From the NCBI GenBank assembly GCA_013399855.1, contig VXAY01002113.1, positions 1,653,826 to 1,717,825 on the forward strand: a DNA stretch of 64,000 nt, read 5' to 3'. A program made the translations under genes and the position numbers. A model generated the notes under the pieces. It saw only the letters and a list, made by a program, of their open reading frames with translations. It made no database searches and was not told the DNA's origin. This DNA comes from Oxyruncus cristatus (Eukaryota > Chordata > Aves > Passeriformes > Cotingidae). Each line of letters begins with the position of its first letter. Within the stretch, counting starts at the first letter, position 1. Of this stretch, positions 1 through 11,690 are shown piece by piece.

Positions 1-293
1 TCTGGGCTGATGTGTTCGAGAAGGAAAGGGGAGCAAAGCAGAGAACCAAAAGCAGTAGAGTGTGAAATCATATATACATCAGTGCCTGCAGTACAGACAT
101 TAGGATTACTCCAGATTTAGAGTAATAGAAGCAAAAGTAGTTTTCAACTCCGTGCCCTTTGTCCACTGTTCTTTGTGCTCATCTGTGCTCTGCTGGCATC
201 CCTTAAAGCTGTCTCAAGCATCAGTTTGAGAAATGCATTTCCAGAGTGAGCTGAGATGGCAGACAGCTACAGGAAGCATTTTAACAGTTGTTT

Positions 294-317
294 AAAAAAA
301 AAAAAAAAAAAAAAAAA
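294..317 (+). repeat. Poly(A) tract, 24 A
   Basis: An uninterrupted run of 24 A following ttgttt. No retroposon body is recognisable upstream, so it is treated as a mononucleotide microsatellite. Confidence 0.95.
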
Positions 318-998
318 GGATGATGGAAGCAGTCTCTTTGGGAAATAGCTTTACATATTTCATAGCACCTGGCTTAATAGCAGTGATGCCCAATCCATGT
401 TAGCAGTCCCCAGGCACAATAGAAACACAAACAGTGAGCAGCTGCTTTGTGGAGACCACAAACACATCATCAAAAATTAAAACAAGGTTCAAGGCTTGTA
501 TAATGGAGATCTACAGAGATACAGCAATATTTGGGCAGTTTTCACAAATAGCCCTGCGGTCAGGCTCCTTAAATAAGCTGCTTCTTGTCCTAATTTGATT
601 CCCATAACTTCTCTTTGGCCAAAGCAAAAGAACACCTAGAAGTTTTAGTCTGATATTCTGGGAGGGTTCTCACCTGACAACACAGACACACCCTGGGTAG
701 CCTGAATAAAATCCCATTGTCCCTTTTGGAGTCATGGCTAAAAGAGGGAAATAGAAGAGAAAAAGCCTTTTTCCCAGTCTCTCTCACGAGTAAAGAACAC
801 AGGGCCTGTCCTTTAATCTCGTCTGAACCTGAAACTGTATGAGTGACTGGGGTTTTTGATTGGAGGACCTTTTGAGATGCTGATCTTGGATCTGCCTCAG
901 AAATTCCTACACTGGGCTAATCGACCTTCTTAGGAGGGTTAAAATAGAAGCAAACATTTCTCGGCTCTGCCTGCTCCTTCTGTTTCCTCCTCCATCTT

Positions 999-1045
999 CG
1001 AAGCCAATTAGCGGCGATAACGCGACTGAAGCGGAGCAGGCGCCG
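999..1045. other. CpG-dense micro-cluster
   Basis: Nine CpG dinucleotides fall within 47 bp (around ttcg, gcggcg, cgcg, gcgg and gcgccg), against an otherwise AT-rich, CpG-poor intron. It is too short for a CpG island. It lies about 65 bp before a perfect inverted repeat. Function is unknown; it could be a regulatory element, a GC-biased gene-conversion patch or a fragment of an old promoter. Confidence 0.6.
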
Positions 1046-1109
1046 TAACTTCCCCACAAACAGCAGCATTGTCTGCAGGTTGCACCTGCTCCTCCGGGTT
1101 GTAAAACAC

Positions 1110-1149
1110 AGGCATCAGAGCAGTGATACTGTTTATTGCTCTGATGCCT
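1110..1149 (+). repeat. Perfect 13-bp inverted repeat (hairpin with wobble extension)
   Basis: Left arm 1110-1122 (aggcatcagagca) is the exact reverse complement of right arm 1137-1149. In plus-strand RNA the stem extends by G-U, U-A, G-U and A-U pairs (1123-1126 with 1133-1136), leaving a 6-nt loop and 17 bp in all. The two G-U pairs would be C-A mismatches in minus-strand RNA. The flanks do not extend the stem well, so it is short for a microRNA precursor. Confidence 0.7.
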
Positions 1150-2721
1150 CATGGCAATACTTTTCTGGGGGGAAAATGGGAGAGGGAAGAGGATGCACAG
1201 CAGGGCTGGCTGACATCCTCAAACGTGGCTGTAAAGTTTTACGGCAAAGAATCACTGCAGTGTTGAGAAGATTCAGTAGGAAATAAACTGCTGATGAAGC
1301 ACATAGGTTTGGAGTTGGGAAAAGTCGAGTGACAATATTTTGTCTGGGTGAATCCGTAGATTTTTCTTTTTCAGGCTTATGCCATCAGTTAGGAATTGGC
1401 CCCAAACCAAATTGTCCGAGTCGAACAGGCCCAAGTCTTAATGGCTTAAAATCAAACCCTCCCTAGCTTTAATAAACAAAAAGTGTAGCTCATCTTCTCT
1501 GACATTTTCTTTGCTTTTTGTTGGAAAAAGACTAGATTTTTATGGGACTGTTTTTAACTTTTTTATCCTATTTGCTTTTTTAGTATGGCTGAGTAAAGAA
1601 TGCTTGAAACATGCACTGGAACCATATTAAACTTTAATGAATAAAGTGCTAGAGTACTGGGGGTTTAGTGTTAGGCTAAAACTGTTAGGTCTGAAAAGAG
1701 AAGACCAGATTTCCATTTTTATTTACTAATATAAACACTAACATTAATAATTAATCAAGTTTTCTATTAAGGAAGACTTTGTTTTTCAGGGAAAGGATAA
1801 AAACAGTGGGCAGAGGAGGATGAGGGAGACCAGTGTGACATGGTGCAGACCTGCTTAGTCACCAGTGGAAGCAGCAAGTGAGAATGTCTTCCTGACGATG
1901 CAGAACTTCAGAAAAACATACTGCTTTTGCAAAAGAATCTTTACAGCCTGTTGTTTGGTTTTTAATGCCTGATTCCTATACCTTTCCAGCAGAATGAATA
2001 ATAGCTACCATTCTGCTTTTGTTTGTATTTCCTCATAGTCCAACATATTCTGCACCATCAAGATGCAATTCAAACACCAGCAATAAATTAAAGCACCTGC
2101 CATGGCACCTTTATTGTTTCTGTGGATTCCATCAGTTGACACTGGATGGATGGGACAAGATAAAGAAAAATGCCCACACCAAGAGCTATGTGGGGGAGAA
2201 TTTAAAATGTTCTGAGCACCTGAGCTTGTTTCAAATGCTGATTCAAGTTTAAGTCAAATGAAGTGTTACTTGTCAACTCTGAGCCATCCCAGGGCCTCCA
2301 AGTACTGCTGCTTAGTGGTTTTGTTTCTGGGATGTTCACCTACAGCTCAGAAAAGGGGAACCAAAGTCCAATTTAGCCCTAGATGTGTATTATAACAAAA
2401 AAAAAAAAATCATGCTACCCATGGGCAGGGTTCTAGAGGCAGGATAGCAGATCCTGTGCCTGTCACTGTATCCTTACTCAGAAGGGTAATGTATCCCAGA
2501 TTATCCTGCCTCAGGTAAAAGTCCCAAGGCATTGAAATATCTCTTCTTTTCCAATAAGCCACTTGAGTAGCTCCTTAGAGAATTTTTCAGGTTGTAAATT
2601 ATAGAAAGGCAGTAAAATTGTAAAAGGAAAGACTAAGACTCTGATCCTGGATTACACTGCTGAGCTCTAAGAATCATATTACTGGAGTTATGGGAAGAAA
2701 TAGATAGAAAATTGAAGCTGA
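1150..2721. other. Intronic stretch with no recognised element
   Basis: Unique-looking AT-rich sequence. I see no repeat family, splice-flanked open frame or RNA gene. TAAT-type motifs near 1730-1760 are ordinary for such composition. Confidence 0.5.
2397..2409 (+). repeat. Poly(A) tract, about 13 A
   Basis: A short mononucleotide run after tataac with no associated retroposon body. Confidence 0.9.
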
Positions 2722-2862
2722 GTATCAGGAAAAACTTCCCAACAGTGAGAGCTACTAGACTATGAAGGAGTCTCCCATGTGAAACAGCAGATGATCTTCA
2801 TGCTTGATTCTCAAAACTGAGCTGGACAAAATGCTCTAGGAGGAACATCCTGAGGAGGTCTT
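2722..2862 (+). mobile_element. CR1 LINE 3'-region fragment, diverged
   Basis: The order of motifs atcaggaaaaacttcc, acagtgagagct, an aaggagtctccc-type segment and gagctggacaaaatgctcta matches the 3'-terminal portion of chicken-repeat-1 (CR1) LINEs on the plus strand. The fragment is diverged, lacks the reverse-transcriptase region and shows no intact tail repeat, so it is a dead, 5'-truncated relic. Subfamily assignment is not possible by eye. Confidence 0.7.
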
Positions 2863-3893
2863 GTAAAATGATCTTTTTTTCCTGGTGTACCCAAAGAATA
2901 CAAAAGCCACTACGGCCTTGAGAGGAATCGCCTGTTCCTTTGCTTTCTTTGTCAGTGATGCTTCTTAACATTGTTATTGCATGAGGTTAAAAATATTCAG
3001 TTAAAAGATTTATTTGCTCTCTCACTTTATCAATCAATAGCTGCTGCAAGAGGAGGAATCTTCATAAACATGCTGGTACATGTCAGTGTCTGAGATAAAC
3101 AACACAATACATTTATTCTTCCATCAGAAATTTCTCTCACCCCTACTTTAATTGTTCTTCCTGGTAACATTCATCTTAAATGTTTTAGCCTAAAATGTTT
3201 AAGTGGGCTCTATAGCATTTTCCAGAGCAATTTTTGTTTTTATTAATGACATTCCAGAAACAGTTTATAACTATCTATATGCATTTCTTTCAAGTTTGAT
3301 TTTGCAGGTCTAGCCTGCATAGCACAGGGTGTGACATTTTCTATCTGGTTTTATTTTTATTGCTGAATACAAATGTAGAGTTTTTCTGTGAATATTACTG
3401 CTGCCCTGCAGATCTGGTAGTTTTTTATGCTCTGGCTTTTTAATGAGTATGTATAGTTTTTCTTCCAAATGCCTCTTCTGCTGTTTACTGGAGTTGTGAA
3501 GTATTTACCAACTTCATGAGATGTGACCAATGCATAAGGAGGAAAGGGGATCTGATTATTTAAATTGCATGGAAAAATATGCATACTGTCAAAACAAAGA
3601 GCATAGGATTGTATTCTTTCTTACACTCTACAAATCAGGAGTAACAGCATTGAAAATAGTGGAGTAATATCTCTGCAAGCCCAATTTAAGTACCAGTAAA
3701 ATCAGATCTCCCAATTTGATGTACAAGAATACCTCGGTTTTAGAGATGACAATTTAATCTGAAAACTGTTTACCTTTTGCTTGCTGTCAGCAAAGCTAAA
3801 AGTAATTAAAACTGGCATGAAATATTTCCCAAATCCTGGTTACTTTCTTTCCTATAACAATCAGTTTCTCTCACTTTACGTGGATTTTTTTTT

Positions 3894-3909
3894 GCAGCAG
3901 CAGCAGCAG
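3894..3909 (+). repeat. Short (CAG)5 trinucleotide repeat
   Basis: Five CAG units follow a T-rich tract. It is non-coding here and too short to be notable except as a possible polymorphism. Confidence 0.9.
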
Positions 3910-4117
3910 TGATAGCATGTTACTGTTTTTGCTTTTGTTATTCATTATTGTGAACATGAAACTGCACCAATTGGCAAGGATCTTAGGATGTGTTTTCATA
4001 TCAAATCTGGTTTAAAACTTCCCTTCCTAAGCTGTGTACTTTGAGCTGATTGAGGCGTGCTGAGGTGGGGATTGGCTTGGGTCACGCAGCGTAAACTGAG
4101 CAACACAGGCTCAAAGC

Positions 4118-4160
4118 ACTCCAGATTTATACCAGTGCAACTGAGTTAATGATCTGATTC
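4118..4160 (+). repeat. Possible half of an old palindromic (MITE-like) repeat
   Basis: The segment cactccagatttataccagt followed by gcaactgag and gatctgattc resembles one arm of the dispersed sauropsid palindromic repeat with a gtgtaaat core and a tgattct terminus, seen more completely at 27370-27461. The partner arm is not evident, so this is a solo half or a chance match. Confidence 0.4.
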
Positions 4161-6784
4161 CTAAAGTGGGATTCGTCTCCTGTAGATGTAAGTGTTGAGT
4201 TTCACTAAGGCTGTGTCAAATGGGCATTTCCATCCCACCTTAACACAGTCAAAAAAGATAGGGGACCAAATTTTACCCTGTAGGTACCCGTCCCTCTCCC
4301 CTAAGTACAGTGGTAGACAAGACTATTAGTTTGAAACAAGATAATTAGGTATTAAGTAGCAAAAATAAGATTACTCTAGGCCCTAGCATCAGAATGAAAG
4401 GGAAAAAAGTAAACAGGACCAGACATCTTCTCAGAAAAAAAAATCTTTTAGCCTTCATTTGGCTGATATTTATGTAACTGCAGACGTATTTATTCTGCAT
4501 ACAAAGGGGTGCCACTGGTTATCTTGGCCAGCCCACCCTCCAGCCCCTGGGCCAGGTACAAACACGTCAGCACTGTGCAGGGGGATGTGGTTACTGCAGT
4601 CTCCGAGCTGCACACGTGTGCTGGGAGGTGCTGCTCTTCCTGTCCAGCCTGGGCTTAAATCCTGACATAGAAACATCTCTGGAATATTACATAACTGGGA
4701 AAAAAGGGACTTCCTCTGATTTCGTTTGTTTTTTAAAATGATCCAGATTTTGTTTATTAATAATTTTATATCGTTGCTGATGCACAGTGCGGCTTACAAG
4801 AAGACAGACTATTAATGCTTTCTTACAGTTATCTCAAGAAAAGAAAAGATAGCATTGAGGTTCATCTGATTATATCATACTTCTGTACTTTAAAAGATTT
4901 TCCAATTTTATCTATTTATAAAATTACTTGAAGCTGAGGATTAAAGAGAAAGGTTTAAAGCAGAAAAGCTGATTTAAGACTGAAGATCTTTCTTAGCAGC
5001 ATCCATTTAAAGTTAATCTTTGATCATCTGTGAAGCTGATTACCTAACATATAAAACCTATAAAAATTATCCTCTCTTTTATTATGCAATAGAAATATTG
5101 TATTCTTTTAAATTCAGATGGTCATGAATACCATTCAGAAAATCTGTTAACAAAACAGAGTGAGAAATGTTAGAGCTGCAAACACACCATGATGGGGGAA
5201 GGAGGCGGGAGGACAGTGGAAAGCTTTGTCATTGTCACTGGCAGCAGTGAAACAGAATCCCAGGATCACTGAGAGGGCTTGTAAAGCAGAGAGTTCCTTC
5301 TCCCAAGATAGTTAAAGATTTAATATTTAAGCATACCTGACACACAAGAGGTCCATGATACCCTCTTAGAGTCCATCTATTGATATCACACGCTCATCTG
5401 TCCAGGTATGAAGTACCCCAGATACTCCTCGATGCATCATTGCCAAAGTGAAAATAAAAACGTGTGTTCAGTTTGCCAGAGTTTCTCGTTGGGCCTCCTG
5501 GATATTTGCTGCTTCTTTACCTCAGGAACTGTGTGATGCCACCCAACACTGTCTCTCTAGTCCAGTTGTCCACAACAGCACCGAACACCCACCAAAGGCC
5601 AAGACCCTCCCTACAATCTCTTAATAGCAGAGCTCAGAAAACTGCTCTACTGTGGTGCAGAGCATTTCTGCCCCTTGGAAATTCCCTTTCTGAGGTGGTC
5701 TACACAGAAAGCAGGAAAAGTTATCTGAAGTTTTCATGTCCTCAGACTTACTAGAAATGAAAGGGTTTTCATAGAATCTTCTACTTTATTACCAAAGAAC
5801 AAAGAGGCAGGGGGAGGGAAAGATGGTAATCAAGGGCAATACTACTGGTTATCAGAATCCAGGCAAACATGAAACATTTGAAGAGTCATTTCTCCGTTTA
5901 TAAATCACTTCATCTCTGCACTTTTATTTTACACACGTTTGTTTTGAATGATGTAAGAGCTTTAAAGTCTTCTCTGCTCCCACCTTATTTACGTTGCAAA
6001 GGTTCAATTAACAAAGCACCATTATCAAGATGTGAAACCCTTCCATCCAATTTCTGTAGGAAGGTGCTTGTCCTGCCTTCAGTCACACAAACCCATCCCA
6101 CTTGGGATTTGGTTTTCATGCCTGTTATGTGCCCCTTGGCTTGAAATTAAGGGCAGACTTATTTTTACATTTAGGCAAGCTTTGGATAACCATTCCAACA
6201 CCTAATCTGGACAAAAAAAAGACTAAGCATAGGATATATCTGGGTGTCACTGGTAGACCAGTGGTGCCTTTTGCGAAGTGTTTTTCTCGTTGTCTGAAAC
6301 TGCAGCTGTTGAGGTGATTCTGGATAAAACCCCTGTGCTCAGTAAATGTGGCTCTGCTGGCACAGAAATCTGTCCTGGGGAGTGCATTTCCCGAGCTCAG
6401 GTACAATTAAAGAGGTTGCAGTGGTGCAGAGATCCAGTCAAGGGAATCCAACTGCAGGACGGGGGTGGTTGTGTGCTGCTTACAGCGCTTAATCCCCTCA
6501 AAAGAAGGAAGAGGGGTTCCCAGGCAGGATTTGCTGTTTTAAGAACAGATTTTTTCCTATGAGTAGGTCACTTTTGCTGGTTTTTTGGTGCTTTGTTTCT
6601 TTACGATTTTAGGAGGCTTGGTATCAATGAGCATTAAATTGAATTTCACGGGGTTTGTGAGACTATTTTGTCAGAAAAATGCTTCTCAAGGCCTAAAGTT
6701 ACTGTCACATCAGAACAAAGATGTACTAGTTTGAAAATGCTTATCTCTTTTCTAAATGACTTGGGCTGTTTAAAGAGTTCATGT

Positions 6785-6945
6785 TTTAAAGAGCCCAAAT
6801 AATTCCGTTTGCTTGCTTAGAGAAATAAAATCTAATTTGCAGCAATTAAAGCACATTAACCTGATTAAAAATTATCTCCATCATCCTATATTTAATACCT
6901 ATCAGCTTTGCTGCTGAGGCAGTATTGGTTTACGCTGACAAGGGA
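6785..6945. other. Candidate conserved non-coding segment (inference)
   Basis: A repeat-free segment with a dense series of homeodomain-type cores (aattaaa, cattaac, gattaaaa), followed by a balanced-composition block (cagctttgctgctgaggc). This texture is typical of developmental enhancers, but conservation cannot be seen from one sequence. Confidence 0.25.
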
Positions 6946-9360
6946 TTGCTCTGTCAAATAGGCACCTTCAGCAACAAATAAAATAGGGGCAACTGGAGAA
7001 GCTGAAAGCGAAAAAGGAGTTGGTAATTTTAGAAGTGGTTATTTGATTTCCTGTGAGTTTGTCTGACCAGCAACAACAGTTCCGTGGGAGAAAATGAAGA
7101 ATGTCTTTTAGAAATAGCTTGAAGTACTGGAGGGGTTTTCCTCTGGGGTGACAACTGAAGGAAGATTCTTTAGTGACACGTAACCACGACAAACTACTGG
7201 AGGCTCAGAAGGCTCCATCCTGTCCTGGGACAGCTGTTTTGCAGTGACATGTGGGAGGGATGCATTTGGCTCCAACTTCCATATCTGTGCTGGCAACCAG
7301 TGCAACAAAAAAGAAGTGAACTGGAGTAATGCCAAGAATTTCCGAGAGGCTTAACCTCCGAACTCCAAAAGAAATTTAAACGTGTTAAATTCTGTTACTG
7401 CTGGTTTAACACATCTTCTTTTTCAAAGCGGATCAAAGAAGTAAGTGGAAGATGTGAAATATGGCCCTAGGATTCCATTTTTTCAGAAATGGGATCCTTC
7501 CAAGAGAAAGTGTCTGTAAACCTGTGAGCTACTGCCTTGTGTTAAGTACGAGGCATAAGTTATGACCTATTATCGCAGAAAGTTTTGGAAATAGAAGTGG
7601 TGTTAATCTTTGTTATTTCAATAGGTATGAAAAGGAAACCCTTCAAGCCTTCTAGATTTGCATTCTGACTTCCTGTATTCCTTTTGGAATTTAGAGGTGG
7701 GCATTTTTCTCCTGAACACTAATAGAAGTTGTTGGAGCAGAATCACTGCTACACTGCACCATAGTGTGTCATCCAACCCCATTTTATTCTTTCCAGAGGA
7801 TCAGATTCTGTGAATTACAGCCTTGCAGTGACCTTACAAAATCAGAGGCATCTCAAGTTTCTGAGCGGAATTCAACCTACCATCTAATTAAGTTGTTAAA
7901 AAAATCTTCTTGGAAAAGAGACAGCAAATAGGTTGGAGATATTTTTACCATCTACAGTGTTCTACTAACTGTAACTCATGGTTCAGATTTCAAAGGAATG
8001 TAAATTATGCTTTTTGAGTGAATAGGGAGTTCATCAGTTAAGGAAGAATAGGCCATTTCCCAGAGTCATAGATGCGACGTAATAGAGAGAGTAAAAAGAA
8101 ATATATAACCTTATAGGTATCTATTTCTTTCTATATTTCAGTTTCCAGTGAGTAAAAAAGCAAGTGCAGTGCACACTTCTACCTTATAAACTTGAAGTAT
8201 ATAAAAAATAAATCATTCTCATGCATCATATGCTACTTTTTAAAGGAAAAATATGCATTAAAAGATTTGTTCAATCATAGGTCTGCCTTCTAGCATCAGA
8301 GATCAATGTGCAGTCTGATTAAGTTGTGCTCTATAGATTTCTGCAGTCAAGTTCATCAAAGAACCCATTTCTCTTCCTCTAATGATGCTTGAACCTAAAG
8401 TTCTTCTCTGAAGTACTTTAATTTTCACTTGGTCATTACAAGAAGACAGTGACTTAATGAACTGCAAATAGGAGAAGAAAGTAACATAAATCATTTTTGC
8501 ATCCTTTTTTGTGGTATTAGCATAACTCTTCTTTCATCATTTTAATGCCTCCAGTGATTTCTCCACATAGGATGGCAAAAATTAAATTATACTGCGTTTT
8601 TTGCTATCCAGTGTACCAATAAAAATATAAAATCATTAGAATAATCAAGATAAATTAATGTCAGCAGACTGTAATATTATTTTACATTGTGCTACAGTAA
8701 CTGTTAGAGTGAATTTCCTGCTGAGATAAAAATCACTGAACATTTATCATAAATAATCAGTGAAAATTTGTAAACCATTCTTCTGTGAAGACCTGCTCCA
8801 AAACACTTATTTGACAAATATAAGCCACTGGTTTCTTGCCTTAGTGCTTCTAAGTGAAAGTAGTATTCAGGACTCTAAAGTGAGATAGTAATTTAAGATG
8901 TTTTCTTTCTGGCTTCTCTTGTTTCTGGCTTCTCACTGTAGTTTTGCATAACCTTAAAAATCACATTGCCATTATATTTTTCTAAAATAGCAGATTAAAT
9001 CAGTCGTGGCAAAGAAAATACCTGAAGATGTAAAAACAAAATAAAAGCATGAATCACATCGAAAGGTAGTGAAAAGCAGACTGAAAGGATAGAAATAATT
9101 GCAGGTGTAATTTTTCTCAGTGTAGTGCAGCTGTGCTGGTCTGGAATATATTCCATGACATGGGAAATTTGGAGCCAGCTGAAAGTGAGAGTGCTGGAGG
9201 ATTTACCTGACAACAGGCTGATGTGCTTCGTGAAGCAATACAGAAGCAGTAAAAACCACAAGCGGGTCCTTGGCCATGTTTGGTACATGGTGTGTGGAAA
9301 ATCCCAGGGATTTTGGGGGAATGTGCTTTGCTTCAAAGTCATTAAAATGTCTCTACAAAT

Positions 9361-9649
9361 CTTATACTTCAATTTTTGTGCAAAAATCTGTAGTAATGTC
9401 AATAAGGAAAAGGCAATGCCACGCGGTAGGAGAGTAGAAGAGTTAATACATATCTACAGTTTTTACACTTCAGTTTTGGGCACAAATTTGTAGTAATGTC
9501 AATGGAGAAAAGGCAGTGCCACGTGGTAGGAGAGTAGAAGAGTTAATACATATCTACAGTTTTTACACTTCAGTTTTGGGCACAAATTTGTAGTAATGTC
9601 AATGGAGAAAAGGCAGTGCCACGTGGTAGGAGAGTAGAAGAGTTAATAC
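9361..9649 (+). repeat. 100-bp minisatellite, about 2.9 units
   Basis: The anchor tagtaatgtc recurs at 9391, 9491 and 9591, giving an exact 100-bp period. Units 2 and 3 are identical over the 88 bp compared (9461-9548 and 9561-9648), while unit 1 differs at about a dozen sites, mostly in its first 55 bp. The pattern implies an old duplication followed by a recent one. Units 2 and 3 carry the palindromic E-box CACGTG at 9520-9525 and 9620-9625; unit 1 has CACGCG at 9420-9425. Chance open frames cross the array on both strands, but the period is not a multiple of three, so it is not a coding repeat. Confidence 0.95.
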
Positions 9650-10379
9650 TCCTTCAAAATAATTATAAGAGTGTGAAGCACCCACTCTGTACAAAAGGAG
9701 ATCTTCGCCAGGCTGCTGTGTTACTTGGTATGTCCAGAGAGAGGAGGAAGGTATGAAGAAGTGACTGTGATTTGGGGATTTGCAGTGGATCTGGGCTTGT
9801 CCAGAATTAGATTGTGTTGATCAAACCCCTGAGTGAGGCAGCACTTTGGTCCTCAACAGTGGGAGTCACACAGGTCACGGGTGGACCTTCTCGGGTAGGA
9901 TGTGCCTTCTCTGACGGGGTAACTCATACTGGTGAGAGCCAGACAAAGTTTGAGCATATCAGCCACAGCACAGACCATTTGAAGATTTAGTGCTGACCAG
10001 AGATTTCCCAGTTCTTTGGCCCAGGTATCAAAGTAAAGCAAGGAATTGCTCCTGGGATGCTCCTGGTGGCTGGATCGAGCAGCGGAGCAGCCCCGACACA
10101 CAAGCCTGGGTTTGTATTTACTACAAAAAGTACTGAGTTTACTGAAGGAAGCTAAAAAAAACCTCCTGAACATCTGAAAAGGGAAAAGAAGGTCCAAATA
10201 TAGAAATCTGGCAGCTCTTTACAGCAGGAGATGGCACAGGGGTGGCCCCAGGCAGCACAGAGCTGTCCCCAGGTGGCTGTGGCTGTGACTCAGTCACCCT
10301 CTGCCGCTCTTCCCTCGCTCACCCTCTTCATCCCCTTTGTGCTTCGAAACCAAAGGTGAATTTTTCTCTGATGTTTTAC

Positions 10380-10740
10380 AGTATTTTTTTTTAACGATGA
10401 GCTAATTTTTCAGCCGCATTTATGTTTCTACAATCTGCCTCCCCATTAACGAAAAAAATGTTTTCAAAATATTAAGTTATTAGTACATTCTCAACACCGT
10501 TGGAGTGCTTATTTTAACTCTTAAATGTTGATCATAGGTGATGAGGTCCTTGCACTTTCCCTGTTCTGGAAAGGCTCTGACATAAATGTATAAATAAAAT
10601 TAATATTTCCAGTCACTGCAGCTTTTTAAAAAGCTGTAATTAAAAGCTCAACTTAATTACGAATGAAAGATCCAAAATTGTTGTTTGTGCTTTTGCAAAG
10701 GAATGTTTTGAAAACAGTAAATATTTTTAGCGTAAGTGCT
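10380..10740. other. AT-rich candidate regulatory segment
   Basis: Repeat-free sequence rich in homeodomain-like cores (ttaacg, attaagttatt, aaattaatat, taattaaaa, cttaattacg), with a perfect 18-bp palindrome and an inverted TAATTA pair near its middle. A regulatory role is inferred from motif clustering only. Confidence 0.3.
10619..10660. repeat. 18-bp perfect palindrome joined to an inverted TAATTA pair
   Basis: Positions 10619-10636 (cagctttttaaaaagctg) equal their own reverse complement. Sharing base 10636, gtaattaa (10636-10643) is mirrored by ttaattac (10653-10660) across a 9-nt spacer. Two nested inverted symmetries thus lie within 42 bp, each built on AT-rich motifs of the kind homeodomain dimers bind. 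Confidence 0.8.
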
Positions 10741-11639
10741 CAGTTAAAACTGAAATCGGTGGCTAAAAATGGATTATATGTAACTTCTAGAAAATAGGAG
10801 TTTTCTGAACTTGGCATTGCTATACCTCAGTCTATCTAAACAGATTCCTTATAAAACCAGGATGGGGTGAAAATCACTGTAGTAGCTGAACAAATGGGTC
10901 CCTCAGTGGCTTTAGGCATTTGTTATTAAACACAAAATAACATTTAGAGTACTGAGCATCCTCAAAATGAAGGCATAAATCCTTAACTAGCAATCCTGGG
11001 CAATCACCTATACAGGCAATACTCCAACAATAATAACTGTTTAGCTTCATATGCTTTAATGTCTTTTATGCATTTTTTCTTCATTTGTTTTAGGAAAAGA
11101 TCTTGTTTCAGTAGTAGCTCCAATGGGACTATCACACAGTATTAGGCAACAGAGGCAGCTTAGTCCTAAAGACACACCTTTAAATATCATGTGGTATTTT
11201 TGAACAAACATAAAGCTACTAGAGATTTGGGTTCAGCCTTATGAAACTTTGTAGTAACTGCAGGATTAAGCAGTTCTTTATTAGACTTAGCAGTTACAAA
11301 GTACAGAATGGTGTTACTCCTGCTACCACCTGGGATTTCTTCTAATAACCATCAGCGAAGGCAAAGATCTTTTGCCTTTTAATTACACACAGTCCCAGAT
11401 CACTGACATTATCCAGTGGTATTTAAGACTGGAATGTAATCCTAAAATATGATTTCCATCATCAAAAAACTACCATTATTCTTTTGTGTATTTTGGGCAA
11501 GGGAATTTTCCTTTCGTTTTCAGAAGTCTATGCACGTGTCTCAAATGAGATTGCTATTATTTTCCTCAATGGTCATTGTTACCCTCACAAACAAAAACTT
11601 AAGAAATCACTTATTCCTCTGTGTCCCTCTGTAGTCATT

Positions 11640-11690
11640 ATCATAGAATGGCTTGGTTGGAAGGGACCACAGTGTGTCACCTCTGAAATG
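11640..11690 (-). mobile_element. CR1 LINE 3'-tail fragment
   Basis: Plus-strand text tcatagaatgg, then ggttggaagggaccacagtg and tgtcacct, is the reverse complement of the avian CR1 3' terminus, so the element lies on the minus strand. Only about 50 bp survive; the typical continuation (gtccaacctccctg) is lost. It is a severely truncated dead copy. Confidence 0.8.

Noticed and set aside
1110..1149. The hairpin considered as a microRNA gene
   Set aside because: The stem is about 17 bp and the flanks do not pair, short of a normal precursor. Kept only as a structured-repeat finding.
5252..5274. acagaatcccaggatcactg, resembling a CR1 tail
   Set aside because: Only about 20 bp match and the expected ggttggaa continuation is missing.
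9125..9493. 122-codon frame ending inside the minisatellite, with a 135-codon antisense frame
   Set aside because: It runs into a 100-bp repeat that shifts frame each unit, so it is not a repeat protein. The rest has no recognised domain.
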